Below, in pieces: positions 1 to 5,998 of a stretch of 8,098 nt of DNA (position 1 is its first letter; each line of letters starts with the position of its first letter). The position numbers and the translations under genes are program-made. A model generated the notes under the pieces. The model was not told where the DNA came from and did not search any database. It saw only the letters and a list, made by a program, of their open reading frames with translations. This DNA comes from Caldithrix sp. Lineage in GTDB: Bacteria > KSB1 > UBA2214 > DYKH01. The stretch lies in contig DYKH01000212.1 in NCBI GenBank assembly GCA_020722685.1, positions 1-8,098 of the forward strand, written 5' to 3'.

Positions 1-306
1 GTCGCAATCCAGTATTAGCCCTGGCTTTTCTTCCCACAGCGATTAGAATTTAGGCCGATAAAACAGACGCTTGCACTGGGTGCCGCGCTAAGGGGCAATT
101 TGGAGGTCTTTAAAAGCATAGAGATTATCCCTTTTAATGGGTGAGAAATTTGGCTAATCTTAGCAGAATCTCGGTTGTATGTGAGCAGCGCTAACCTCGA
201 GGGAGGCATGCCGACGCCCGGCCACGCATGGCTTGATTTACGCAGTCATAATAGCTAATCTTGGCATCATAAACAAGCAAAAATTTGCCTTTTTTGCAAA
301 TGCCGA
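1..306. other. Non-coding stretch downstream of cas2
   Basis: I see no convincing gene here. The only open frame (15-209, minus) is 64 residues, has no ribosome-binding site and no recognisable composition. A 14-base near-repeat is present: GCTAATCTTAGCA around 153-165 and GCTAATCTTGGCA around 254-266. Because cas1-cas2 end just to the right, a CRISPR leader or array might lie here or beyond the left edge, but no unit is repeated at CRISPR-like spacing within the window. Confidence 0.5.
279..300 (-). terminator. Weak terminator-like hairpin after cas2
   Basis: Read on the minus strand, 7 nt after the cas2 stop, the sequence is TTTGC, a 7-nt loop, GCAAA, then five T. This gives a 5-bp stem followed by a T run, the shape of an intrinsic terminator, but the stem is short and AT-rich. 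An alternative 7-bp pairing (277-283 with 291-297, GCAAAAA/TTTTTGC) overlaps it. Position at the end of the operon supports the role; stability does not, so this is tentative. Confidence 0.35.
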
Positions 307-585
307 TCACACGACGATCACCTGATCTTCATCTTTCCAGCCTCGCTTGATGCCGAAGGATTCGATGTGCTTGGCGCACGAGTCGCACAGCTTGTAGATG
401 CGCAGACTGTCCTTTTCCAAATCGACAAATTTGAGCGCCTCCTTTTTCATGCGAGCCAGTTGCTTCTTATCCAAGTCGCACTCGAATACGCTGTACTGAA
501 CGCGTAGGCCGAAATCCTTCAGCTTTTTGGCCAATTTGGTACGCTGCCGGTCGTCAATGATGTCATAAGAAACGAGGATGAGCAT
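307..585 (-). CDS. cas2: CRISPR adaptation protein Cas2
   Basis: Cas2 is the structural partner of Cas1 in the Cas1-Cas2 integrase that inserts new spacers. The 92-residue product starts MLILVSYDI; the Asp of SYD (residue 8 from this start) is the conserved acidic residue at the end of strand 1. The ferredoxin-like pattern follows, and a CDSC pair near residue 67 is common in Cas2 proteins of this group. I chose the ATG at 585 because it puts the family's usual N-terminus at residue 1, lies 2 nt after the cas1 stop, and has GAGG (592-595) 6 nt upstream inside cas1. A TTG at 603 would add six residues overlapping cas1 and is less likely. It is the last gene of the operon. Confidence 0.95.
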   Translation of the reverse strand: MLILVSYDIIDDRQRTKLAKKLKDFGLRVQYSVFECDLDKKQLARMKKEALKFVDLEKDSLRIYKLCDSCAKHIESFGIKRGWKDEDQVIVV

Positions 586-587
586 CG

Positions 588-1580
588 TCAGCCTCGGGCG
601 CAAAAAGGTTTATAAGGCGTTAAGGTTTGAATGGTCTTGGCCATATTCCGCACTTGTCGTTTCATAATAGCTCTTAGGTTGATGGTCGGCTTTTTAGCAT
701 CCAGAGGCGCCCGCAACCGCTTTTCATAATGCTTGAAAAAGGTTTTCAACCCTTCGGCGGTAAGCCGAACGCCTTGGTCTTCCGTGTGCTGAAAATCTTT
801 TTCCGTTAAAATGCCGTTATTGAAAAGAGCCAAGGTCATTCGATCCACGACAGAGTGGCGAAATTCTTCCACCAGGTCCAATGCAAGGGAGGGCCGGCCA
901 TAGACTTCGCCGTGTAGAAAGCCAATGTAGGGATCCAGACCGTGGGCAATGACCAAGGATAGAATTTCATTCGTCAATAGGATATAGCCAAAACTCAAAA
1001 TGGAATTGACCGGGTCTTTGGGCGGCCGGCGCGAGCGCTCGGTAAAAGTCAGCTCTTTGCGAAACATTCCGCCAAAGGCTTTGAAATAATTGGCTGTGGC
1101 GATGCCCTCGGAGCCCATCAGGCTGTGCACGGTCTTTTGTTTGTCGATTTTTCTTAGAGTTTCCTCGATGACTTGCAGCTCGGAGGGAAACTGTTGCTCG
1201 GGATGGTTGCGCTGGTAGCGCAAGATCACCGCCTTTTGATTGCGCAGCTTGGCCTTGATGATGGTACGCGCCAAATTAACCGGAAAGGCGTCGTCCAAAT
1301 GGCGCTCATATTGGGCCAGACGCAGAAAGACGTTTTTGGATTCCGTGGCCACCAATCGCCCTCGCAACTTGCCGTTCATGGTCAAAAAGGCTACGTCGAT
1401 GCCTTCCTGCAGCAGCTCGTTCATCGCCTGAGTTGTTAATTGAATATTGCCGAATAGCAGCAAGCGGTCGATTTTGATGAGGGGAGCTTGCAGGATGTTT
1501 TCCCGCTCTTTGGTGATGACCAAGCTCTTGGAAGATAGGCGTACGACGGCGCCTTGTTCGATGACGTAGATTGTATTCAT
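588..1580 (-). CDS. cas1: CRISPR adaptation integrase Cas1
   Basis: Cas1 is the metal-dependent integrase that captures and inserts protospacers. At 330 residues it has the usual length. The N-terminal beta domain (about 1-80) is followed by the all-helical catalytic domain. The expected metal ligands are visible: E158 in GSEGIATANYF, H223 in GFLHG, and D235 (with E238 nearby) in SLALDLVEEFRH. RRPPKDPVNSILSFGY (about 184-199) is also typical of the family. All key residues are present, so it should be active. No strong Shine-Dalgarno precedes the ATG. The upstream space holds a repeat hairpin, so cas1 may be uncoupled from cas6 upstream. Cas2 follows after 2 nt. No reverse transcriptase or Cas6 fusion is present. 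Confidence 0.97.
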   Translation of the reverse strand: MNTIYVIEQGAVVRLSSKSLVITKERENILQAPLIKIDRLLLFGNIQLTTQAMNELLQEGIDVAFLTMNGKLRGRLVATESKNVFLRLAQYERHLDDAFPVNLARTIIKAKLRNQKAVILRYQRNHPEQQFPSELQVIEETLRKIDKQKTVHSLMGSEGIATANYFKAFGGMFRKELTFTERSRRPPKDPVNSILSFGYILLTNEILSLVIAHGLDPYIGFLHGEVYGRPSLALDLVEEFRHSVVDRMTLALFNNGILTEKDFQHTEDQGVRLTAEGLKTFFKHYEKRLRAPLDAKKPTINLRAIMKRQVRNMAKTIQTLTPYKPFCARG

Positions 1581-1605
1581 AACTGTTATTCTTGTTGTGG
1601 TGGCT

Positions 1606-1676
1606 GTAGCAGCGGCAGTGGCAGTGGCAGGACTGCCAGTGCTACTGCTACTGCTACTGCTCCTGCAACTGCTACT
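1606..1676. repeat. Palindromic CAG/CTG-type repeat tract between S23-like gene and cas1
   Basis: On the plus strand, 1606-1630 is made of GCAGTGGCAGTG-like 6-base units. After two bases (GA) it is followed by CTGCCAGTGCTACTGCTACTG-like units to about 1676. The first 25 bases match the reverse complement of 1633-1657 at 21 of 25 positions, so the tract can fold into a long hairpin. At the right end the S23-like stop codon (TAG, 1674-1672) lies in the first repeat unit. It has the same orientation and composition as the tract at 2087-2212. Confidence 0.85.
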
Positions 1677-2049
1677 GTCTTTTCGGCAGAAACTTCTCCG
1701 GATGATCCGCCATGCCGCCGAGCATTTTGCCCACTTCTTCGTATCGTATGCTGAGTGAATTCTGAACGGCCTCGGTTATGTAGCGGCAATCGCGGGCAAA
1801 ATCAAGCCAGACCATCGTCTCGCTCGCTTCACAATCCGCATCGGTAATCTTGGAAGTAAAATGCCTCGGGTAACGACGCTTACGATAGGCTTCCGCCAAA
1901 TTGGTGCACACAGAGCGGGATGATCGTCTGATTTGGTCCGTCAACGAATAAGTTTCTTCCCTGGGAAAGGATTTGGAAAGATTGAATATCTCCATCGCCA
2001 GTGCGTAGGACATTTGGTAGACTTTTAGTTCTTTGAAGCTGCCGGTCAT
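1672..2049 (-). CDS. S23-like four-helix-bundle protein
   Basis: This 125-residue protein matches the four-helix-bundle family first named for proteins encoded in 23S rRNA intervening sequences (S23/TIGR02436-like), which are now known mostly as stand-alone genes of unknown function. The hallmark opening FKELKVYQMSYALAMEIF is present at residues 4-21, followed by FPREETYSLTDQIRRSSRSV, then SVCTNLAEAY and a last helix with YEEVGKMLGGM. The ATG at 2049 is preferred: AAAGGGCG (2062-2055) is a plausible ribosome-binding site, and the protein then has family length. The frame is open to 2193 only because it runs through the repeat tract as Ala-Val and Thr-Ala pairs. It sits between cas6 and cas1 with repeat hairpins on both sides, so it looks like an inserted cassette and not a core Cas gene. 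The Avd protein of diversity-generating retroelements has the same fold, but no reverse transcriptase is nearby. Confidence 0.88.
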   Translation of the reverse strand: MTGSFKELKVYQMSYALAMEIFNLSKSFPREETYSLTDQIRRSSRSVCTNLAEAYRKRRYPRHFTSKITDADCEASETMVWLDFARDCRYITEAVQNSLSIRYEEVGKMLGGMADHPEKFLPKRQ

Positions 2050-2086
2050 TGTTTCGCCCTTTCGCTTGATTGCCACGCCATTGAAA

Positions 2087-2148
2087 GTAGCAGTGGCAGT
2101 TGCAGTAGCAGTGGCAGTTGCAGTAGCAGTGGCAGTTGCAGTAGCAGT
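2087..2148 (+). repeat. 18-bp perfect tandem repeat, 3.4 copies
   Basis: GTAGCAGTGGCAGTTGCA occurs three times without a mismatch (2087-2104, 2105-2122, 2123-2140), then GTAGCAGT continues to 2148. Each 18-mer is itself three degenerate 6-base GCAGTN units. Perfect identity among three copies suggests recent slippage or unequal exchange, so copy number probably varies between strains. Confidence 0.95.
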
Positions 2149-2212
2149 TAGTGCCGCTGCTCCTGCTCCAGCTACTGCTACTGCCACTGCCACTGCTCCT
2201 GCTACTGCTACT
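2087..2212. repeat. Palindromic CAG/CTG-type repeat tract between cas6 and S23-like gene
   Basis: The plus strand first carries GTAGCAGTGGCAGTTGCA units (2087-2150). It then switches at about 2151 to the complementary type, CTGCTCCTGCTCCAGCTACTG and similar, up to 2212. The two halves are largely complementary, so the 126-bp tract could form one long imperfect hairpin in RNA or extruded DNA. The cas6 stop codon (TAG, 2210-2208) lies in the first unit. The tract has the same strand orientation as the one at 1606-1676. Confidence 0.88.
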
Positions 2213-3185
2213 TGCTCACCTCATACTTCCCCATGCCAAAACTGGTATTCTTGCCGACGTGAATGTAATGCCCAAGCTGAATGAGAGGAAGAAAGGAGGC
2301 AATTTCACCGTCATAGCTAATGCGCCCGACAAAGCCGCCCAATTTCATCCGACGCTGCTGACGGTTGGAGTAGCGCTCCCAATCGTACCAAGAAAGATTT
2401 GTCGCGCCGACGCTAACGGACGACCGTGCATATTCAATGAGGGCGCCGTAATCCAAGCTCCACTCCTGGCCGCAATGCAGCCGTGCGAGGAGCGAGCCGC
2501 GCCGCAGCAAATTGCGGATCAGCAAATCGAAGGAAAGCTTCATCGTTAGATCATTCTTGTCGGTGATGCGCGTGGGAGTGACAAAGTGCAGAGTTACTTG
2601 CCGGCTATTCCAATCCTTCGTCTCTTCGCACAGTTCCGAAAACGTCCGCACGGTCACGTTGGCGCCGAGCATCTTGGTCACTGACGAATAAATCTCACCA
2701 CCACTGAAGAGATCGGTCACCCGCTCCAATTGGTAGCGCCCGCGACCGCGGCCAATGCCGGTCCGGCCCAGCTCGTCAAAGGCGTACACGAAATAGGGCA
2801 GATAGTCGACGCCTTTGCCAATGAGAGTCAATTGAAAAGCAAGCGCCTCACCTGCGTGGATGATTTCCCGCTCGGCGATCGGCGGCAAGATCACAAAGGG
2901 ATGCGGCAAGTTGGTAGCTTCGATTGGTCTTTCCGTTGGCGAGGAGCTTGATTGCGGCGTTTCAAAGATATAGGCATAGGCGCAGTGGTGTGGCAATTGG
3001 CAGTTCTCACAAAGGCGACCCTTGGGCATAACGCAGCAGACTTTTTTCATTACATGTCCAAAGCCGCCACGGAAGGCCGAGCCTTTGTATTCGGGTAGTT
3101 GAATTTGATCCTGCGCTGTGATATGGAAGGTGAAGGAAGCGAAGGAGAAGTGGAGATGCTGCAGAGAGGCGATCAAATCCGTCAT
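2208..3185 (-). CDS. cas6: Cas6-family pre-crRNA processing endoribonuclease
   Basis: Cas6 cuts the precursor CRISPR transcript within the repeats to give crRNAs, which the type III complex then uses. The 325-residue protein has the two-domain RAMP layout. The N-terminal part shows YKGSAFRGGFGHVMK (33-47), the C-terminal RNA-binding domain starts near LHFVTPTRI (199-207), and the glycine-rich loop GKNTSFGMGKYEV (311-323) closes the protein. GRTGIGRGRGRYQL (140-153) is a further Gly/Arg-rich loop. Four cysteines, C51, C59, C62 and C68 (Cx7CxxCx5C), form a cluster typical of this Cas6 subgroup and could bind a metal. The catalytic residue cannot be assigned by eye, since Cas6 proteins vary there. 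The ATG overlaps the stop of the 66-residue gene as ATGA, which argues for coupled translation. The TAG stop lies at the edge of the repeat tract. Confidence 0.9.
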   Translation of the reverse strand: MTDLIASLQHLHFSFASFTFHITAQDQIQLPEYKGSAFRGGFGHVMKKVCCVMPKGRLCENCQLPHHCAYAYIFETPQSSSSPTERPIEATNLPHPFVILPPIAEREIIHAGEALAFQLTLIGKGVDYLPYFVYAFDELGRTGIGRGRGRYQLERVTDLFSGGEIYSSVTKMLGANVTVRTFSELCEETKDWNSRQVTLHFVTPTRITDKNDLTMKLSFDLLIRNLLRRGSLLARLHCGQEWSLDYGALIEYARSSVSVGATNLSWYDWERYSNRQQRRMKLGGFVGRISYDGEIASFLPLIQLGHYIHVGKNTSFGMGKYEVSK

Positions 3186-3382
3186 GGCGAGTTTCCGTAG
3201 ACAGTTTGCAGTGGTCGGTTAACCGTTTTAAAGAATTCTTCCCGGCGCTTTTGCCGGATACTGCAACCCCGGTGAACATAGACGCTGGTCTTGTGATAAG
3301 TCGGCGATCCGACTGCCTTTTCAATCTTAGCGGCGATGAACTCCATGCCCACGATTTCTTCTAAATTCTCGGGATCGTTCAC
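3182..3382 (-). CDS. Small unknown protein between CARF-HEPN-mCpol and cas6
   Basis: I do not recognise this 66-residue product. It starts at a GTG that shares one base with the stop of the preceding gene (TAGTG) and ends in ATGA with the cas6 start; such tight packing on both sides supports a real gene. Without it there would be a gap of almost 200 bp in an otherwise compact operon. The N-terminal half is acidic and probably helical (NDPENLEEIVGMEFIAAKIE). The C-terminal half is basic (HRGCSIRQKRREEFFKTVNR), which could suit nucleic-acid or protein binding. There is no membrane segment or signal peptide, and a single Cys. An internal ATG (codon 13) would give 54 residues. It could be an accessory subunit or a regulator of the neighbouring polymerase; nothing in the sequence decides this. 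Confidence 0.6.
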   Translation of the reverse strand: MNDPENLEEIVGMEFIAAKIEKAVGSPTYHKTSVYVHRGCSIRQKRREEFFKTVNRPLQTVYGNSP

Positions 3383-4836
3383 TAAAACTCAATTCCCACG
3401 ATACTCTTTTTGCCGGGTTCAATTTTGGCCAATTTGAGGGCGAAATAAACTTCGCAAATGCTCTTGCCAAAGCCAATGGAACAGGTCAAGCCCGAGGTCC
3501 GGTCCTCGTACATCTTCTGCATAGCGTGAAGTGCTTGCCGGTCAAGGCGGCCCCTAAATAAAAGGTCATCTCCAGCAGCAAAGATAATCGAGTTCTCCGG
3601 ATGGTAGCCTTGAATCAGTTTACCTATTTCTGTAACCGCTTTCGTGACGGACTCGCTGAGCATTCTGAACTTGGCTTCATCACTTGATGATAGAAAATAA
3701 TCCTCCAATATCGTTCCGGTATCATCGCCGTCAAGCCCAAAGTAGAACACCTCATTTGTATTGAGGTCGGAGCTTGATAGGACTTTGAGCGGTTTTGGCG
3801 ATTGAACGTGCTTGCCGCCCGCCAATATCGGGTAAACGACATCCGTATAAAACTCGATAAATGGAAAAGACATCTTGATGGCCAGATCGGCTTTGAATCT
3901 TTCGACGCCGGTAAGAACTTTGGGCTTGTGCGTCGTGCTGTTGCGCAGATAGAGCATGAATTTTTTGAATTGATCAAAAAATTCGAAATCAAAATTCGCC
4001 GGGACTTTCTTTTCGACTTCTCGATGAATCAAATTGAGCAAAGTTCCAAACGTTTTCTCGTGTGCTTTAAGAGAGGAATACGTCGGCACAAACTTTTCCG
4101 CAAGAAGCTTGATGAGATCTTCAATGCTTGCCGCGATAGCGCTCGCGGCAATGCGATAAACGGCATTGTTGGGATTTTGGTCACCTTCCAGCTTCAACCG
4201 AATGGAATGCTCCAAGTTGTCTTCAAAGAATCTTTTGTCAACGGCTTGCTGATCGATGGCGACATACTTTTTCGTGTGTTCTTCGATCTCTTTTTTATAG
4301 CGCTTGATTTCGGTGAGGTTGAGGTGTACAACTTTGTCCAGATGGGTACTATCAGGTGCTTGGACATAGCAGGGATTCAGTGTATCCACAGGCAAGAATT
4401 CCCTTGATGATGTTGCGTGTGACAGCTTGATGGTATCAATCAGATACTGATCATGTAGATCGAGCACGTACGCGGCGATGGATAAAAGATTCTTGTAAAA
4501 AGTCGTGGAATTCGTTAGGTCCACGATTAAATGGGAACTTTTAGCGAGGCCGCGCACAATGATGGTGAGATGCTCGACAAAGCGCTTGATCGATTCTTCT
4601 TCCGAGGCAACTTCGATGATGCGCTCATTCAAAGCCTCGCGACTGAGGCCGTTGCTCTCGATATGTTGAATCCAATCCGTCGCCTTTTTCAATTTGTCAG
4701 ATGATTCATTGGAATGGATCACAAAGATGTGCTTCAAAGGTTCTTGAAAAAGCTCTATAGCTTTACTGTTGGCCGCAACGATTGAGTTGGCGAATGTGAA
4801 TGGGTTGGTGTTGCCGAGGATAATGAGGGCGCTCAT
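3382..4836 (-). CDS. CARF-HEPN-mCpol fusion protein (cyclic-nucleotide sensor, RNase, polymerase)
   Basis: This 484-residue protein appears to carry three domains. Residues 1-175 form a CARF (CRISPR-associated Rossmann fold) domain: strand 1 with LGNTNPF (7-13), and the ligand-loop motif VDLTNSTTFYKNL (105-117), which corresponds to the DxTGGTK loop of Csm6/Csx1. Residues about 190-345 are all helical and contain YLRNSTTHKP, an intact HEPN RNase signature RX4H (R298, H303). Residues 362-484 are a palm domain of the minimal CRISPR polymerase type. It shows FYFGLDGDDTG (364-374) with metal ligand candidates D369 and D371/D372, FAAGDDLLF (419-427) in place of the GGDD motif of Cas10, and a final SIGFGKS...ALKLAKIEPGKKS stretch seen in Cas10 and GGDEF palms. 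It lacks the HD domain, zinc ribbon and size of Cas10. The predicted role is to synthesise a cyclic nucleotide and respond to one by RNA cleavage. It starts 2 nt after the upstream stop, so it is co-translated with the TIR-like gene. The domain calls come from motifs; the product and ligand are unknown. Confidence 0.82.
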   Translation of the reverse strand: MSALIILGNTNPFTFANSIVAANSKAIELFQEPLKHIFVIHSNESSDKLKKATDWIQHIESNGLSREALNERIIEVASEEESIKRFVEHLTIIVRGLAKSSHLIVDLTNSTTFYKNLLSIAAYVLDLHDQYLIDTIKLSHATSSREFLPVDTLNPCYVQAPDSTHLDKVVHLNLTEIKRYKKEIEEHTKKYVAIDQQAVDKRFFEDNLEHSIRLKLEGDQNPNNAVYRIAASAIAASIEDLIKLLAEKFVPTYSSLKAHEKTFGTLLNLIHREVEKKVPANFDFEFFDQFKKFMLYLRNSTTHKPKVLTGVERFKADLAIKMSFPFIEFYTDVVYPILAGGKHVQSPKPLKVLSSSDLNTNEVFYFGLDGDDTGTILEDYFLSSSDEAKFRMLSESVTKAVTEIGKLIQGYHPENSIIFAAGDDLLFRGRLDRQALHAMQKMYEDRTSGLTCSIGFGKSICEVYFALKLAKIEPGKKSIVGIEF

Positions 4837-4838
4837 GA

Positions 4839-5969
4839 TTACTTTCGTTGAAGTTCTTTTGCTTTCTTTTCGGCGGACTTAATGATTTTTTTCGGAAGGG
4901 ATGCGAGTAGGTCATCAGGGGCATCATATCCATGTACCTTGAGTACCCAAGGGAAGCGCGTGAGGTGTTCAAACTCGCTATATACACCGTTTGGTTTTTG
5001 TAATATAGGCTGCACAGGAACTGATGGAAGAGCAGGCACAATCGTCTGTAGTTCCGAACGAACGCATGCCGCATCTGTGATATCAACAATTATGAACCGC
5101 GCCAAACGTGCGAGGGTGGTCACAGTCTCGATCAAATCACGTTCATCGGGTTTCTTCCAGTCAAACAAAACAGGGACATAGTTTTGCGCCCGAAGTCCAT
5201 CATGAATCTTATCAAGAACAGCCTTGCGCTCGGGTATAAAACGTCCCAAGATCAAAATGAGTTTTGACGTTGTGGCATTCAAGATATCGCGTATCTTATC
5301 GTTCTTCAGAAACAAATGAAGAATTTGAGCAAGCTCAAGATAATCGGTCGTAATAGTGTGCTCATCATGCTCTTTGCTTAAGATGAGGTTGATTTGGGTG
5401 GCGCCCTTTAGATTGAGGTTCCAAGCTGCAATACCAAAGATTTTGCACTTGTCAAGGATTGACTTTTCGAGGTTTGTTTCGATAAGAACAGCCTTAACGA
5501 GCGATGCACCAGTTAGGTTTGCGCCTATAAAATACGCGTTGCTCAAATCAGCTTCGGAAAGATCAGCTTCACTGAGATCCGTTCCATTGAGTTGCGCATT
5601 GTTTAGTTTTGCCTCACGAAGATGTGCTTTAGTTAGAATGGATTCATTATCGAAGAGCGCACCACAGAGCCTTGCTTTGTTCAAATTTGCCTTGTATAGA
5701 TTTGCGTGACCGAGATTTGACGGACTAAGATCCGCTCCATATAGTTGTGCATTCCAGAGTCTTGCTGCGAAAAGGTCTGTATCGCGAAGAATCGCGTTGT
5801 TGAGTTTCACTTGGGTAAGATCAGCATTACTAAAGTTTGCTCCTACCAAGTCTCTTCCATCGAGGTCGGTTTCGCTAAGGTCGGGCATTACTTTGCGGTT
5901 GTCTTCTCGCCACTTGTTCCAAGCCTTTGCCCCCTGCATTAGAAATTTAAGGTGTTCACTATTTGCCAT
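4839..5969 (-). CDS. Pentapeptide-repeat protein with C-terminal TIR-like domain
   Basis: Residues about 30-175 are A(D/N)LXX pentapeptide repeats (for example LNGTDLSEADLSEADLSNA), which fold as a right-handed quadrilateral beta-helix. A helical linker (about 205-230) leads to a Rossmann-like C-terminal domain (235-365) with KLILILGRF, ERKAVLDKIHDGLR, YVPVLFDW, ETVTTLARLARFIIVDITD, and LPSVPVQPIL. I know this arrangement from a family of stand-alone pentapeptide proteins whose C-terminal domain is related to TIR or nucleoside-deoxyribosyltransferase-like folds. TIR relatives often cleave NAD or bind nucleotides. Whether this one is catalytic cannot be judged, although E306 after DITDAACVRS is a candidate. 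There is no signal peptide, so it is cytoplasmic. The ATG at 5969 follows the upstream stop by 29 nt without an evident Shine-Dalgarno. Its place next to the mCpol gene suggests an effector or scaffold role, which is inference. Confidence 0.85.
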   Translation of the reverse strand: MANSEHLKFLMQGAKAWNKWREDNRKVMPDLSETDLDGRDLVGANFSNADLTQVKLNNAILRDTDLFAARLWNAQLYGADLSPSNLGHANLYKANLNKARLCGALFDNESILTKAHLREAKLNNAQLNGTDLSEADLSEADLSNAYFIGANLTGASLVKAVLIETNLEKSILDKCKIFGIAAWNLNLKGATQINLILSKEHDEHTITTDYLELAQILHLFLKNDKIRDILNATTSKLILILGRFIPERKAVLDKIHDGLRAQNYVPVLFDWKKPDERDLIETVTTLARLARFIIVDITDAACVRSELQTIVPALPSVPVQPILQKPNGVYSEFEHLTRFPWVLKVHGYDAPDDLLASLPKKIIKSAEKKAKELQRK

Positions 5970-5998
5970 TTGGAACCAAGAGTAGATGTTTTTACCCG

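Noticed and set aside
1..50. The first bases (GTCGCAATCC ... GCGATTAGAAT) vaguely resemble the ends of a CRISPR repeat.
   Set aside because: Only one copy is in the window and no second copy at repeat-spacer distance exists, so no array or repeat can be called. The DNA left of the window would decide.
586..603. TTG start of Cas2 at 603.
   Set aside because: The ATG at 585 gives the standard N-terminus and has a GAGG at good spacing. The extra six residues have no family support.
1672..2049. The S23-like gene as the Avd of a diversity-generating retroelement.
   Set aside because: No reverse transcriptase, template repeat or variable repeat is present in the window. The fold alone is not enough.
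2050..2193. N-terminal extension of the S23-like protein by 48 residues of Ala-Val and Thr-Ala pairs.
   Set aside because: The extension is only the repeat tract read in an open frame. The family start motif and a ribosome-binding site fit the ATG at 2049.
2087..2212. The CAG/CTG-type repeats next to cas genes as a CRISPR array.
   Set aside because: The units are contiguous 6/18-mers with no unique spacers, and the second half is the complement of the first.
1554..2549. Plus-strand open frames across the repeat tracts (about 1554-1754, 2033-2284, 2151-2549).
   Set aside because: They are low-complexity repeat translations running into the antisense of real genes, with no family resemblance.
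3802..4407. A 201-residue plus-strand open frame.
   Set aside because: It lies wholly antisense to the CARF-HEPN-mCpol gene, whose motifs are clear, and its product shows no recognisable domain.
3382..4836. Calling this gene cas10.
   Set aside because: The palm domain is a single C-terminal unit of about 120 residues. There is no HD domain, no zinc ribbon, no second palm and no D4 domain, and the N-terminus is CARF-like.
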